Below, piece by piece: positions 1 to 9,593 of a stretch of 64,000 nucleotides of DNA (position 1 is the first letter of the stretch; each line of letters begins with the position of its first letter). The position numbers and the translations under genes are program-made. Below the pieces are notes generated by a model, which searched no databases, was not told the origin of the DNA, and was given only the letters and a program-made list of their open reading frames with translations. The stretch lies in NCBI RefSeq assembly GCF_001642805.2, contig NZ_CP016948.1, positions 1 to 64,000 of the forward strand. Reading direction: 5' to 3'. Origin of the DNA: Serratia surfactantfaciens. Its GTDB lineage: Bacteria; Pseudomonadota; Gammaproteobacteria; Enterobacterales; Enterobacteriaceae.

Positions 1-127
1 GGTTACTCAGTGTGATCTACTGGTAAATTGCCGCTAAGTCGTGTTTTTGTTCTGTCATCTTGCTTTTTACCTGCGATATCGCGCAATGATGCCGTTGAAC
101 GGAAAATAAGCAAAAAAAAGAAATCGT

Positions 128-156
128 TTGACTTGGGATAGCGATTGCTTTAACCA
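128..156 (+). promoter_or_regulatory. thr operon promoter
   Basis: A TTGACT -35 box (128-133) is followed after 17 bases by TAACCA (151-156). The arrangement and much of the sequence match what I recall of the E. coli thr promoter. An A-rich tract just upstream (about 103-123) could act as an UP element. The first 100 bases of the window hold nothing else I can name. Confidence 0.75.
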
Positions 157-195
157 ATAGAGGGGACAGAACATTTCATGAGACAGACAGACAAC

Positions 196-264
196 ATGCG
201 CAACATCAGCCTGAATACCACAATTATTACCACCACCGATACCACAGGTAACGGGGCGGGCTGA
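196..264 (+). CDS. thrL: thr operon leader peptide
   Basis: Short leader ORF of 22 codons ending 80 bases before thrA. The peptide is rich in the regulatory residues: seven Thr and three Ile, and it ends in the TGNGAG seen in E. coli ThrL. Ribosome stalling at these codons when Thr- or Ile-tRNA is scarce should favour the antiterminator and allow thrABC transcription (known mechanism in E. coli). A second in-frame ATG at 178 would add six residues and has a better-looking purine run (AGGGG at 161-165), so the true start is 178 or 196. The run of control codons is interrupted by one Asp. Confidence 0.85.
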   Translation: MRNISLNTTIITTTDTTGNGAG

Positions 265-286
265 CGCGCACAGGAAACACAGAAAA

Positions 287-319
287 AAGCCCGCACCTAA
301 TCAGTGCGGGCTTTTTTTT
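287..319 (+). terminator. thr attenuator
   Basis: A perfect 10-bp stem (287-296 with 304-313, loop of seven bases) is followed by a T run. It sits between the leader peptide and thrA, in the position of the E. coli thr attenuator. Confidence 0.9.
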
Positions 320-344
320 CGGCTTAAATTCGGAGAGATCACAA

Positions 345-2804
345 ATGCGAGTGCTGAAATTTGGCGGAACCTCGGTAGCGAATGCAGAACGTTTTCTGCG
401 CGTCGCCGACATCATGGAGAGTAACGCGCGTCAGGGACAGGTAGCCACGGTCTTGTCCGCCCCCGCAAAGATCACCAACCATCTGGTGGCGATGATCGAC
501 AAAACGGTGGCGGGTCAGGACATTCTGCCGAATATCAGCGACGCAGAGCGGATCTTTGCCGACCTGCTGAGCGGCCTGGCGCAGGCGCTGCCGGGCTTTG
601 AGTACGATCGCCTGAAAGGCATGGTCGAGCAGGAGTTCGCGCAGCTCAAGCAGGTGCTGCACGGCGTCTCGCTGCTGGGGCAGTGCCCGGATAGCGTCAA
701 TGCGGCGATCATCTGCCGCGGCGAAAAGCTCTCCATCGCCATCATGGAAGGGGTGTTCCGCGCCAAGGGCTACCCGGTCACGGTAATCAATCCGGTGGAG
801 AAACTGCTGGCGCAGGGCCACTACCTGGAGTCCACCGTGGACATCGCCGAATCCACGCTGCGCATCGCCGCCGCGGCGATCCCGGCTGACCACATCGTGC
901 TGATGGCCGGTTTCACCGCCGGTAACGACAAAGGCGAGCTGGTGGTGCTGGGCCGCAACGGCTCCGACTATTCCGCCGCGGTGTTGGCCGCCTGCCTGCG
1001 CGCCGACTGTTGCGAGATCTGGACCGACGTCGACGGCGTTTATACCTGCGATCCGCGCACCGTGCCAGACGCCAGGTTGCTGAAATCGATGTCGTACCAA
1101 GAGGCGATGGAGCTCTCCTATTTCGGCGCCAAAGTATTGCACCCCCGCACCATCACGCCGATTGCCCAGTTCCAAATCCCTTGCCTGATTAAAAACACCT
1201 CCAACCCGCAGGCCCCCGGCACGCTGATCGGTCAGGACGGCACCGATGACGCGATGCCGGTGAAAGGCATCACCAACCTGAACAACATGGCGATGATCAA
1301 CGTCTCCGGGCCGGGCATGAAAGGCATGGTCGGCATGGCCGCCCGGGTGTTCGCCGTGATGTCGCGCGCCGGCATTTCGGTGGTGCTGATCACCCAGTCC
1401 TCTTCCGAATACAGCATCAGCTTCTGCGTGCCGCAAGGCGAGCTGCAGCGCGCCCGTCGGGCGCTGGAAGAGGAGTTTTATCTGGAGTTGAAAGACGGCG
1501 TGCTGGATCCGCTGGATGTGATGGAACGCCTGGCGATCATCTCGGTGGTCGGCGACGGCATGCGCACCCTGCGCGGCATCTCCGCGCGCTTCTTCTCCGC
1601 GCTGGCGCGCGCCAACATCAATATCGTCGCCATCGCCCAGGGGTCTTCCGAGCGCTCAATCTCGGTGGTGGTCAGCAATGACTCCGCCACCACCGGCGTG
1701 CGCGTCAGCCACCAGATGCTGTTCAATACCGATCAGGTGATCGAAGTGTTCGTCATCGGCGTCGGCGGCGTCGGCGGGGCGTTGATCGAGCAGATCTACC
1801 GCCAGCAGCCGTGGCTGAAGCAAAAGCATATCGATCTGCGGGTGTGCGGCATCGCCAACTCGCGCGTGATGCTGACCAACGTGCACGGCATCGCGCTGGA
1901 CAGCTGGCGCGACGAGCTGGCCGGCGCGCAGGAGCCGTTCAATCTCGGCCGCCTGATCCGGCTGGTGAAAGAATATCACCTGCTGAACCCGGTGATCGTC
2001 GACTGCACCTCCAGCCAGGCGGTGGCCGATCAATACGCGGACTTCCTGGCGGACGGCTTCCACGTGGTGACGCCGAACAAAAAGGCCAACACCTCGTCGA
2101 TGAACTATTATCAGCAACTGCGCGCGGCCGCCGCCGGTTCGCATCGCAAGTTCCTGTACGATACCAACGTCGGCGCCGGTCTGCCGGTGATCGAGAACCT
2201 GCAAAACCTGCTGAACGCCGGCGATGAGCTGGTGCGTTTCTCCGGCATCCTGTCCGGTTCGCTGTCCTTTATCTTCGGCAAGCTGGACGAAGGGTTGTCG
2301 CTGTCGGCGGCGACTCTGCAGGCCCGGGCCAACGGTTACACGGAGCCGGATCCGCGCGACGATCTGTCCGGTATGGACGTGGCGCGCAAGCTGCTGATCC
2401 TGGCGCGCGAGGCCGGTTACAAACTGGAGCTGAGCGATATCGAGGTCGAGCCGGTGCTGCCGCCGTCCTTCGACGCCTCGGGCGACGTGGATCAGTTCCT
2501 GGCGCGGTTGCCGGAACTGGATAAAGAGTTTGCGCGCAACGTGGCCAACGCCGCCGAGCAAGGCAAGGTGCTGCGCTATGTCGGCCTGATCGACGAAGGG
2601 CGCTGCAAGGTGCGCATTGAGGCGGTGGACGGCAACGATCCGTTGTATAAAGTGAAGAACGGCGAGAACGCGCTGGCCTTCTACAGCCGCTACTATCAGC
2701 CGCTGCCGCTGGTGCTGCGCGGCTACGGCGCCGGTAACGATGTGACCGCAGCGGGCGTGTTCGCCGATCTGCTGCGCACACTGTCATGGAAGTTGGGAGT
2801 TTAA
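345..2804 (+). CDS. thrA: bifunctional aspartokinase I / homoserine dehydrogenase I
   Basis: Catalyses the first step (aspartate phosphorylation) and third step (aspartate semialdehyde reduction to homoserine) of the threonine pathway in the cytoplasm. The 819 residues match the usual ThrA length. The aspartokinase signature KFGGTS is at residues 5-10, ACT-type regulatory repeats lie around 310-460, and the NAD(P)-binding GVGGVGG motif of the dehydrogenase half is near 471-477. The homoserine dehydrogenase signature containing [11 protein letters not shown] is near 610. The ATG is preceded by GGAG at a suitable distance. First structural gene of thrABC, one base before thrB. Threonine feedback inhibition is expected from the family. 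Confidence 0.98.
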   Translation: MRVLKFGGTSVANAERFLRVADIMESNARQGQVATVLSAPAKITNHLVAMIDKTVAGQDILPNISDAERIFADLLSGLAQALPGFEYDRLKGMVEQEFAQLKQVLHGVSLLGQCPDSVNAAIICRGEKLSIAIMEGVFRAKGYPVTVINPVEKLLAQGHYLESTVDIAESTLRIAAAAIPADHIVLMAGFTAGNDKGELVVLGRNGSDYSAAVLAACLRADCCEIWTDVDGVYTCDPRTVPDARLLKSMSYQEAMELSYFGAKVLHPRTITPIAQFQIPCLIKNTSNPQAPGTLIGQDGTDDAMPVKGITNLNNMAMINVSGPGMKGMVGMAARVFAVMSRAGISVVLITQSSSEYSISFCVPQGELQRARRALEEEFYLELKDGVLDPLDVMERLAIISVVGDGMRTLRGISARFFSALARANINIVAIAQGSSERSISVVVSNDSATTGVRVSHQMLFNTDQVIEVFVIGVGGVGGALIEQIYRQQPWLKQKHIDLRVCGIANSRVMLTNVHGIALDSWRDELAGAQEPFNLGRLIRLVKEYHLLNPVIVDCTSSQAVADQYADFLADGFHVVTPNKKANTSSMNYYQQLRAAAAGSHRKFLYDTNVGAGLPVIENLQNLLNAGDELVRFSGILSGSLSFIFGKLDEGLSLSAATLQARANGYTEPDPRDDLSGMDVARKLLILAREAGYKLELSDIEVEPVLPPSFDASGDVDQFLARLPELDKEFARNVANAAEQGKVLRYVGLIDEGRCKVRIEAVDGNDPLYKVKNGENALAFYSRYYQPLPLVLRGYGAGNDVTAAGVFADLLRTLSWKLGV

Positions 2805-2805
2805 T

Positions 2806-3735
2806 ATGGTTAAGGTGTATGCACCGGCCTCGATCGGTAACGTCAGCGTCGGTTTTGATGTGCTGGGCGCGGCGGTTTCGCCGATCGACGGCACGCTGCT
2901 GGGCGACTGCGTCAGCGTGGAAGCCGCCGAGACGTTCAGTCTGCAAAACGCCGGGCGCTTCGTCAGCAAGCTGCCGGCCGATCCGAAAGAGAACATCGTC
3001 TATCAATGCTGGGAGCGTTTCTGCCAGGAGATCGGCCGCGAAGTACCGGTGGCGATGCGTTTGGAAAAGAATATGCCGATCGGTTCGGGGCTGGGTTCCA
3101 GCGCCTGTTCGGTGGTCGCCGGGCTGATGGCGATGAACGAATACTGCGATCGCCCGCTGGACAAAAACACGATGCTCGGGTTGATGGGCGAGCTGGAAGG
3201 GCGCATTTCCGGCAGCGTGCATTACGACAACGTAGCGCCTTGCTACCTGGGCGGTCTGCAGCTGATGCTGGAAGAAGACGGCATTATCAGCCAGGAAGTG
3301 CCGTGCTTCGACGATTGGCTGTGGGTGATGGCCTATCCGGGCATCAAGGTCTCCACCGCCGAAGCGCGCGCTATTTTACCCGCGCAGTACCGCCGCCAGG
3401 ATTGCATCAGCCATGGCCGTTATCTGGCCGGCTTTATTCACGCCTGCCACACCCGGCAGCCGCAGCTGGCCGCCAAATTGATGAAGGACGTGATCGCCGA
3501 ACCGTACCGCACCCGGCTGCTGCCGGGCTTCGCCGAAGCGCGCAAGGCGGCGCAGGAGATCGGCGCGCTGGCCTGCGGCATCTCCGGCTCCGGCCCGACG
3601 CTGTTCGCCGTCTGCAACGACGGCGCCACCGCGCAACGCATGGCCGCCTGGCTGCAACAACACTATCTGCAAAACGACGAAGGTTTTGTTCATATTTGCC
3701 GTCTGGATACCGCAGGCGCTCGACTACTGGGATAA
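2806..3735 (+). CDS. thrB: homoserine kinase
   Basis: Phosphorylates homoserine to O-phosphohomoserine with ATP, feeding ThrC. 309 residues, as in E. coli. GHMP-kinase family: the ATP-binding glycine/serine loop with SGLGSSA lies near residues 91-100, and the C-terminal GHMP motif GISGSGPT near 257-264. The start codon lies one base after the thrA stop, so translation is probably coupled. Only three bases separate it from thrC. No anomalies seen. Confidence 0.98.
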   Translation: MVKVYAPASIGNVSVGFDVLGAAVSPIDGTLLGDCVSVEAAETFSLQNAGRFVSKLPADPKENIVYQCWERFCQEIGREVPVAMRLEKNMPIGSGLGSSACSVVAGLMAMNEYCDRPLDKNTMLGLMGELEGRISGSVHYDNVAPCYLGGLQLMLEEDGIISQEVPCFDDWLWVMAYPGIKVSTAEARAILPAQYRRQDCISHGRYLAGFIHACHTRQPQLAAKLMKDVIAEPYRTRLLPGFAEARKAAQEIGALACGISGSGPTLFAVCNDGATAQRMAAWLQQHYLQNDEGFVHICRLDTAGARLLG

Positions 3736-3738
3736 CGC

Positions 3739-5028
3739 ATGAAACTGTACAACCTTAAGGATCACAACGAGCAGGTCAGCTTCGCGCAGGCGATCAAACA
3801 AGGCCTGGGCAAGCAGCAGGGGCTGTTTTTCCCGCTGGAGCTGCCGGAGTTCGAACTGACCGAGATTGACCAGCTGCTGGAGCAGGACTTTGTCACCCGT
3901 AGCAGCCGCATTCTGTCGGCCTTTATCGGCGAAGAAGTGCCGGAGGCGGCGCTGAAGAAACGCGTGCAGGCCGCCTTTGAGTTTCCGGCACCGGTAGCGA
4001 AAGTGACCGAGGATGTCTCTTGCCTGGAGCTGTTCCACGGCCCGACGCTGGCGTTCAAAGACTTCGGCGGCCGCTTTATGGCGCAGATGCTGGCGGAAGT
4101 GGCCGGCGATCAGCCGGTGACCATTTTGACCGCCACCTCCGGCGACACCGGCGCCGCCGTGGCGCACGCCTTCTATGGCCTGAAGAACGTTCGGGTGGTG
4201 ATCCTCTACCCGCAGGGCAAAATCAGCCCGCTGCAGGAAAAGCTGTTCTGCACCCTGGGCGGCAATATTCACACCGTGGCGATCGACGGCGATTTCGACG
4301 CCTGCCAGGCGCTGGTGAAGCAGGCGTTCGACGATCAGGAGTTGAAAGAGGCGCTGCACCTGAACTCGGCCAACTCGATCAACATCAGCCGCTTGCTGGC
4401 GCAGATCTGCTACTACTTCGAAGCGGTGGCGCAGTTGCCGCAGGAAGCGCGCAATCAGCTGGTGATTTCGGTGCCGAGCGGCAACTTCGGCGATCTGACC
4501 GCCGGGTTGCTGGCCAAATCGCTGGGCCTGCCGGTGAAGCGCTTCATCGCCGCGACCAACGCCAACGACACCGTGCCGCGCTTCCTGACCAGCGGCCAGT
4601 GGCAGCCGCACGCCACGGTAGCGACGCTGTCCAACGCCATGGACGTGAGCCAGCCAAACAACTGGCCGCGCGTGGAGGAGCTGTTCCGTCGTAAGGTCTG
4701 GCAACTGAAAGAGCTGGGGCACGCGGCGGTCAGCGATGAGACCACCCAAGACACCATGCGTGAACTGGCTGAGCTGGGCTATATCTCCGAACCGCATGCG
4801 GCCATCGCTTACCGCGCGCTGCGCGATCAGCTGCAGGAAGGGGAGTTCGGGCTGTTCCTCGGCACCGCGCATCCGGCCAAGTTTAAAGAGAGCGTGGAAG
4901 CGATCCTCGGCCAGGAACTGCCGTTGCCGAAAGCGCTGGCGCTGCGGGCCGATCTGCCGCTGCTGTCGCACACGCTGCCGGCCAATTTCGGCGAGCTGCG
5001 CAAATTCCTGATGGGGCTGCCGGCCTGA
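3739..5028 (+). CDS. thrC: threonine synthase
   Basis: PLP enzyme converting O-phosphohomoserine to threonine, the last step of the pathway. 429 residues, one more than I recall for E. coli. The PLP-binding lysine is K107 within LAFKDFG, and the substrate/phosphate-binding TATSGDTGAA loop follows. Last gene of the thr operon. A bidirectional terminator follows immediately, shared with the convergent yaaA. Confidence 0.98.
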   Translation: MKLYNLKDHNEQVSFAQAIKQGLGKQQGLFFPLELPEFELTEIDQLLEQDFVTRSSRILSAFIGEEVPEAALKKRVQAAFEFPAPVAKVTEDVSCLELFHGPTLAFKDFGGRFMAQMLAEVAGDQPVTILTATSGDTGAAVAHAFYGLKNVRVVILYPQGKISPLQEKLFCTLGGNIHTVAIDGDFDACQALVKQAFDDQELKEALHLNSANSINISRLLAQICYYFEAVAQLPQEARNQLVISVPSGNFGDLTAGLLAKSLGLPVKRFIAATNANDTVPRFLTSGQWQPHATVATLSNAMDVSQPNNWPRVEELFRRKVWQLKELGHAAVSDETTQDTMRELAELGYISEPHAAIAYRALRDQLQEGEFGLFLGTAHPAKFKESVEAILGQELPLPKALALRADLPLLSHTLPANFGELRKFLMGLPA

Positions 5029-5049
5029 CGTTCGGCCGGCTAAAATGCG

Positions 5050-5076
5050 AAAAGCCGTCTTGCGACGGCTTTTTTT
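5050..5076. terminator. bidirectional terminator between thrC and yaaA
   Basis: Perfect stem AAAAGCCGTC/GACGGCTTTT (5050-5059 with 5064-5073, tetraloop), flanked by A-rich and T-rich runs, so it can end transcription from both thrC and yaaA. Confidence 0.85.
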
Positions 5077-5851
5077 ATGCCTGTTCCGGGCGTTTGAACA
5101 CCAGCTCGTTGCCCTGCGAGGCGGCTTCGTCGAAGGCGTAGCCTTCCAGATTGAAGTCCACCAGCTGCTCGCTGCGCGTCAGGCGGTTTTTGATGATAAA
5201 GCGGCTCATCAACCCGCGCGCTTTTTTGGCGTAGAAGCTGATGACCTTGTACTTGCCGTTCTTCTCGTCGAGGAACACCGGCTTGATCAGCGCGCCATGC
5301 AGTTTGGCCGGCTTCACCGCCTTGAAATACTCGTCGGACGCCAGGTTGACCACCACGTCGTCGCCCTGCTGCTCCAGCGCTTCGTTGAGTTTTTGGGTGA
5401 TCTGATCGCCCCAGAAGCTGTACAGGTCTTTGCCTTTCGGGTTTTCCAGCTTGATGCCCATCTCCAGCCGGTACGGCATCATCAGATCGAGCGGGCGCAG
5501 CACGCCATACAGGCCGGACAGCATGCGCAAATGCTGTTGGGCGAAGTCGAAATCGGCTTCGTTGAAATCCTGCGCCTGCAGGCCGGTATAAACATCGCCC
5601 TTGAAGGCCAGCAGCGCCTGGCGGGCGTTGTCCGGGGTAAATTTCGGCTGCCATTCGCTAAAGCGCGCGGCGTTGAGCCCGGCCAGCTTGTCGCTGATGC
5701 TCATCAGGCTGGCGATTTGCGCCGGCGTCAGCTCGCGGCAAATTTTGATAAGCCGCTGAGACTTGTCCAGCAGTTCGGGCTGCGTGAAGCGTTGTGTCGC
5801 CAGCGGGCTTTCGTAATCGAGCGTTTTTGCAGGGGAAATAATAACGAGCAT
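5075..5851 (-). CDS. yaaA: YaaA family peroxide-stress protein (DUF328)
   Basis: 258 residues from the chosen ATG at 5851, which gives the family N-terminus [13 protein letters not shown] longer frame to 5944 adds 31 unconserved residues. In E. coli YaaA lowers intracellular free iron and protects DNA during hydrogen peroxide stress as part of the OxyR regulon (established). The SPAKTLD motif lies at residues 6-12. Convergent with thrC and directly downstream of the alsT-like carrier gene, as in E. coli. No OxyR site was identified upstream. Confidence 0.93.
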   Translation of the reverse strand: MLVIISPAKTLDYESPLATQRFTQPELLDKSQRLIKICRELTPAQIASLMSISDKLAGLNAARFSEWQPKFTPDNARQALLAFKGDVYTGLQAQDFNEADFDFAQQHLRMLSGLYGVLRPLDLMMPYRLEMGIKLENPKGKDLYSFWGDQITQKLNEALEQQGDDVVVNLASDEYFKAVKPAKLHGALIKPVFLDEKNGKYKVISFYAKKARGLMSRFIIKNRLTRSEQLVDFNLEGYAFDEAASQGNELVFKRPEQA

Positions 5852-5956
5852 GGCCAGATCCTGTTTATCCAAGTGCGCATACTGTAGCAAAAAGCGCGTA
5901 AAAAAGGGGCAATCGGTCCAATAGGCGGGGCGCGCATCGCACACGCCCCGGAAAAT

Positions 5957-7393
5957 TCAGCGCGGCGGCTGTTGATCGTCCCACACGCCCGGCTCCAGCT
6001 GCGACTTCAGCTCCGGGTAGCGGTTGGCATCGAAGGTCGGCAGTTTGCCCAGGCGGCGCTGACGGTGGTAATCGTCGGCCAGCTTCAGCGCCACCCGCGA
6101 CAGCAGCAGGATCGCCGTCAGGTTGGTGATCGCCATCAATGCCATGGAGGTATCCGCCATTTTCCACACCAGCGGCAGCTCCGCTAGCGCGCCGAACATC
6201 ACCATGCCCAGCGCCACGCAGCGGAAGATCAGCAGGCCGCCCGGGTGGTTGTGCTCGAGGAACACCAGGTTGCTCTCGGCATAGGCGTAGTTGGCGATGA
6301 TCGAGGTAAAGGCGAAGAAGAAGATGGCGATGGCGACGAACGGCGCGCCCCAACTGCCGACGGCGGTCGACAGCGCGCGCTGGGTCAGATCGATGCCGCT
6401 GATGCTGTCGGTCGGCTGATCGAGAATGCCGGAGGAGAGGATGATCGCCGCGGTGGCGCTGCAGATGACGATGGTATCGATAAACACCCCGAGCATTTGC
6501 ACGTAGCCCTGTGAGGCGGGATGCGGCGGATAAGGCGAGGCGGACGCCGCGGCGTTGGGCGCCGATCCCATGCCGGCTTCGTTGGAGAACAGGCCGCGCT
6601 GCACGCCCTGAGTCATCGCCTGAGAAATGCCGTAACCGACCGCGCCTGCCGCGGCTTCCTGCAGGCCGAATGCACTTTTGAAGATCAGCGTCAGGATCGC
6701 CGGCATGTGTTCGATGTTATGACCAATCACCCAGAGGGCCAGCAGCAGGTAGGCGCCGGCCATCAGTGGCACCACCAGCTCGGCCACTTTGGCGATGGAG
6801 CGGATGCCGCCGAAGATCACCACGCCGCTCAGCACCACCAGGCCGATGCCGACATGCAGCGGCTGTAAGTGGAAGGCGACGGCGGAGGCCTGCGCGATGG
6901 AGTTGGCCTGTACGGCGTTGAACACCAGACCGAAAGCGATGATCAAGAAAATGGAAAACAACACGCCCATCCAGCGCATGCCAAGGCCTTTTTCCATGTA
7001 GTAGGCCGGGCCGCCGCGGTAGTTGCCGTTATCGTCCTTGGTTTTGTAGAGCTGCGCCAGCGAGCTTTCCACAAATGAGGTGGCCATGCCGATAAACGCT
7101 ACCACCCACATCCAGAAGATGGCGCCGGGGCCGCCGGCGGTCAGGGCGATGGCGACGCCGGTCAGATTGCCGGTGCCGACGCGCGCGGCCAGCGTGGTGC
7201 ACAGCGCCTGGAAAGAGGAGATGCCGGCGCTGTCGCTTTTATTGCTGTTTTTCAACACCGAGAACATGTGGCTGAAGTGGCGGAGCTGAATAAAGCGGGT
7301 GCGCAACGTGAAGTAAATGCCGGTGCCAAGCAGCAGATAAATCAGCACCGACCCCCACAAAATGTTGTTTATAAAATTCATCAGGTCCGTCAA
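5957..7393 (-). CDS. yaaJ: sodium:alanine/glycine symporter family carrier (AGCS)
   Basis: Inner-membrane amino acid:cation symporter of the AGCS family, similar to E. coli YaaJ and AlsT. 478 residues, many hydrophobic segments (about ten), and the family motif GGPGAIFWMWV near residues 85-95. I chose a TTG start at 7393 because AGGAGG lies six bases before it and the next ATG (7381) is less well placed; the frame opens further to 7441 without support. Substrate is inferred only (alanine, glycine or another small neutral amino acid). Divergent from talB. Confidence 0.9.
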   Translation of the reverse strand: MTDLMNFINNILWGSVLIYLLLGTGIYFTLRTRFIQLRHFSHMFSVLKNSNKSDSAGISSFQALCTTLAARVGTGNLTGVAIALTAGGPGAIFWMWVVAFIGMATSFVESSLAQLYKTKDDNGNYRGGPAYYMEKGLGMRWMGVLFSIFLIIAFGLVFNAVQANSIAQASAVAFHLQPLHVGIGLVVLSGVVIFGGIRSIAKVAELVVPLMAGAYLLLALWVIGHNIEHMPAILTLIFKSAFGLQEAAAGAVGYGISQAMTQGVQRGLFSNEAGMGSAPNAAASASPYPPHPASQGYVQMLGVFIDTIVICSATAAIILSSGILDQPTDSISGIDLTQRALSTAVGSWGAPFVAIAIFFFAFTSIIANYAYAESNLVFLEHNHPGGLLIFRCVALGMVMFGALAELPLVWKMADTSMALMAITNLTAILLLSRVALKLADDYHRQRRLGKLPTFDANRYPELKSQLEPGVWDDQQPPR

Positions 7394-7776
7394 GGGATCC
7401 CTCCTCTTATCGAAATTTAATGCGCACCTGGCAGCATCCACCGCAGGTGAAAAACATTGGCCTATTTTTTACAAGAGCTTAGCTGGAATCGGTCCGGCGT
7501 CAGTCGATTAAGATTTTTCGCAGATTAGCGGACGAATTGCATCAATTTTTTCGAATTTAACATAATTTATTCGGGTGATAGCACGTTATTGCCTTTTCAT
7601 CCGCTCGGTAATGGCGAAAGATATCGGCGTAAACGGTTGCTCGCCCAAGGATAAAACAGATGCTTGCGCGCCGCGGTTTTCCAGCCTTGCACCGGGCTTG
7701 GCGCATGTTATTATCAGGGCAGGGCATGGTTGAACAATGCCAAAAGTTCATGCACAAACGATGAGATAATGCCAAC
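7394..7776. promoter_or_regulatory. intergenic region between divergent yaaJ and talB, with a candidate talB promoter
   Basis: This 383-base gap contains no convincing gene. A candidate sigma-70 promoter for talB is TTGCAC (7687-7692), 16-base spacer, TATTAT (7709-7714), about 60 bases before the talB ATG. The stretch next to yaaJ (about 7450-7570) is AT-rich and probably holds the divergent promoter, which I could not place. Confidence 0.5.
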
Positions 7777-8730
7777 ATGACCGACAAATTAACTTCCCTG
7801 CGCCAGCTGACTACGGTGGTTGCAGATACGGGTGATATCGCGGCAATGAAGCTGTATCAACCGCAGGACGCCACAACCAACCCTTCGCTGATCCTCAATG
7901 CAGCCCAAATTCCTGAATACCGCAAACTGATTGACGAAGCCATCGCCTGGGCGCGCGGCCAGAGCAGCGATCGCGAGCAGCAGATCGCCGACGCCGCCGA
8001 CAAGCTGGCGGTCAACATCGGTCTGGAGATCCTCAAACTGGTTCCGGGCCGCATCTCCACCGAGGTGGACGCGCGTCTGTCTTACGACACCGTGGCCAGC
8101 GTGGCCAAGGCCAAGCGCCTGATCAAGCTGTACAACGAAGCCGGCATCAGCAACGATCGCATCCTGATCAAACTGGCTTCTACCTGGCAGGGCATCCGCG
8201 CGGCGGAGCAGCTGGAGAAAGAAGGCATCAACTGTAACCTGACCCTGCTGTTCTCCTTCGCTCAGGCTCGCGCCTGCGCCGAAGCTGGCGTTTACCTGAT
8301 CTCGCCGTTCGTCGGCCGTATCCTCGACTGGTACAAAGCCAACGGCGACAAGAAAGAGTTTGCGCCGCATGAAGATCCGGGCGTGATCTCCGTGACCGAG
8401 ATTTACCAGTACTACAAACAGCACGGTTACAACACCGTGGTGATGGGCGCCAGCTTCCGTAACGTCGGCGAAATCATCGAGCTGGCCGGCTGCGACCGCC
8501 TGACTATCGCCCCTGCGCTGCTGAAAGAGCTGGCGGAGAGCGAAGGCGCGCTGGAGCGCAAACTGTCTTACACCGGTGAAGTGAAGGCGCGTCCTGCCGC
8601 ACTGACTGAACCTGAGTTCTACTGGCAGCACAACCAGGATCCGATGGCGGTTGAAAAACTGACCGACGGCATCCGCAAGTTCGCCGTAGACCAGGGCAAA
8701 CTGGAAAAAATGATCGCCGACCTGCTGTAA
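7777..8730 (+). CDS. talB: transaldolase B
   Basis: Pentose phosphate pathway enzyme moving a dihydroxyacetone unit from sedoheptulose 7-phosphate to glyceraldehyde 3-phosphate. 317 residues, standard length. The Schiff-base lysine is K132 in [12 protein letters not shown], and the N-terminal transaldolase signature DATTNPSL is near residues 31-38. Single-gene unit: it has its own candidate promoter and is followed by a strong terminator. In the same neighbourhood as E. coli talB, next to mog. Confidence 0.98.
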   Translation: MTDKLTSLRQLTTVVADTGDIAAMKLYQPQDATTNPSLILNAAQIPEYRKLIDEAIAWARGQSSDREQQIADAADKLAVNIGLEILKLVPGRISTEVDARLSYDTVASVAKAKRLIKLYNEAGISNDRILIKLASTWQGIRAAEQLEKEGINCNLTLLFSFAQARACAEAGVYLISPFVGRILDWYKANGDKKEFAPHEDPGVISVTEIYQYYKQHGYNTVVMGASFRNVGEIIELAGCDRLTIAPALLKELAESEGALERKLSYTGEVKARPAALTEPEFYWQHNQDPMAVEKLTDGIRKFAVDQGKLEKMIADLL

Positions 8731-8749
8731 TCGCCGCAGATCGCACAGT

Positions 8750-8778
8750 AAAAAGGTGGCTCAGGCCACCTTTTTTTA
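8750..8778 (+). terminator. talB terminator
   Basis: Stem GGTGGC/GCCACC (8755-8760 with 8765-8770, loop TCAG), preceded by five A and followed by seven T. Confidence 0.88.
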
Positions 8779-8881
8779 TGCCCGGCGCTCCCGCCGGCGG
8801 GGGAAGCCCTTATACTCTCGGCAATGACAACAGAGCGGGGGACGAACCCGTTCGGACCCCATCAGGCAGTAGAGGTTACGC

Positions 8882-9469
8882 ATGGATATTTTACGTATTG
8901 GTTTGGTTTCCGTTTCCGACCGCGCTTCCGGCGGCGTTTACCAGGATAAAGGCATCCCGGCGCTGGAAGAGTGGCTGAGCGGCGCGCTGGCAACGCCGTT
9001 CAAGCTGGAAACCCGACTGATCCCCGATGAGCAGACGCAGATTGAACAAACGCTGTGTGAGCTGGTGGATGAAATGGGCTGCCATCTGGTGCTGACTACC
9101 GGTGGCACCGGGCCGGCGCGCCGCGACGTCACCCCCGACGCCACGCTGGCGATCGCCGATCGCGTGATGCCCGGCTTCGGCGAGCAAATGCGTCAGATCA
9201 GCCTACACTATGTGCCAACGGCAATTCTTTCTCGTCAGGTGGGCGCGATCCGTAAACAGGCGCTGATCATCAACCTGCCCGGTCAGCCGAAGTCGATCAA
9301 GGAGACGCTGGAAGGGGTGAAGGATGAGCAGGGCAATGCGGTGGTACACGGCATCTTCGCCAGCGTGCCTTATTGCATTCAACTGCTCGACGGGCCTTAC
9401 GTCGAAACGCACGCCGCGGTGGTAGCAGCATTTCGGCCAAAGAGCGCGCGCCGCGAGATAAACCTCTAA
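8882..9469 (+). CDS. mog: molybdopterin adenylyltransferase
   Basis: Adenylylates molybdopterin before molybdenum insertion in molybdenum cofactor synthesis. 195 residues, same as E. coli Mog. The MoaB/Mog fold is shown by the central TTGGTGPARRDVTPDA motif near residues 71-86, which carries the conserved acidic residue. Start ATG follows a GAGG element. It stands alone, with a talB terminator before it and a small hairpin after it. Confidence 0.96.
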   Translation: MDILRIGLVSVSDRASGGVYQDKGIPALEEWLSGALATPFKLETRLIPDEQTQIEQTLCELVDEMGCHLVLTTGGTGPARRDVTPDATLAIADRVMPGFGEQMRQISLHYVPTAILSRQVGAIRKQALIINLPGQPKSIKETLEGVKDEQGNAVVHGIFASVPYCIQLLDGPYVETHAAVVAAFRPKSARREINL

Positions 9470-9547
9470 ATTTCAGCGTTCTGCGACATCGGCTTCAGTC
9501 CGTCTGGTGTGAAAATAATTTGCCGCTATAGTAAGGATTCTTTTACA

Positions 9548-9570
9548 AAAAGCCTGCGGCTTTTATTTTT
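9548..9570 (+). terminator. short terminator after mog
   Basis: Stem AAAAGCC/GGCTTTT (9548-9554 with 9558-9564) followed by ATTTTT. Small but well formed; it lies 79 bases after the mog stop and just before the MFS gene. Confidence 0.6.
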
Positions 9571-9593
9571 ACAGCCTTTACCGACGGTGCCCT

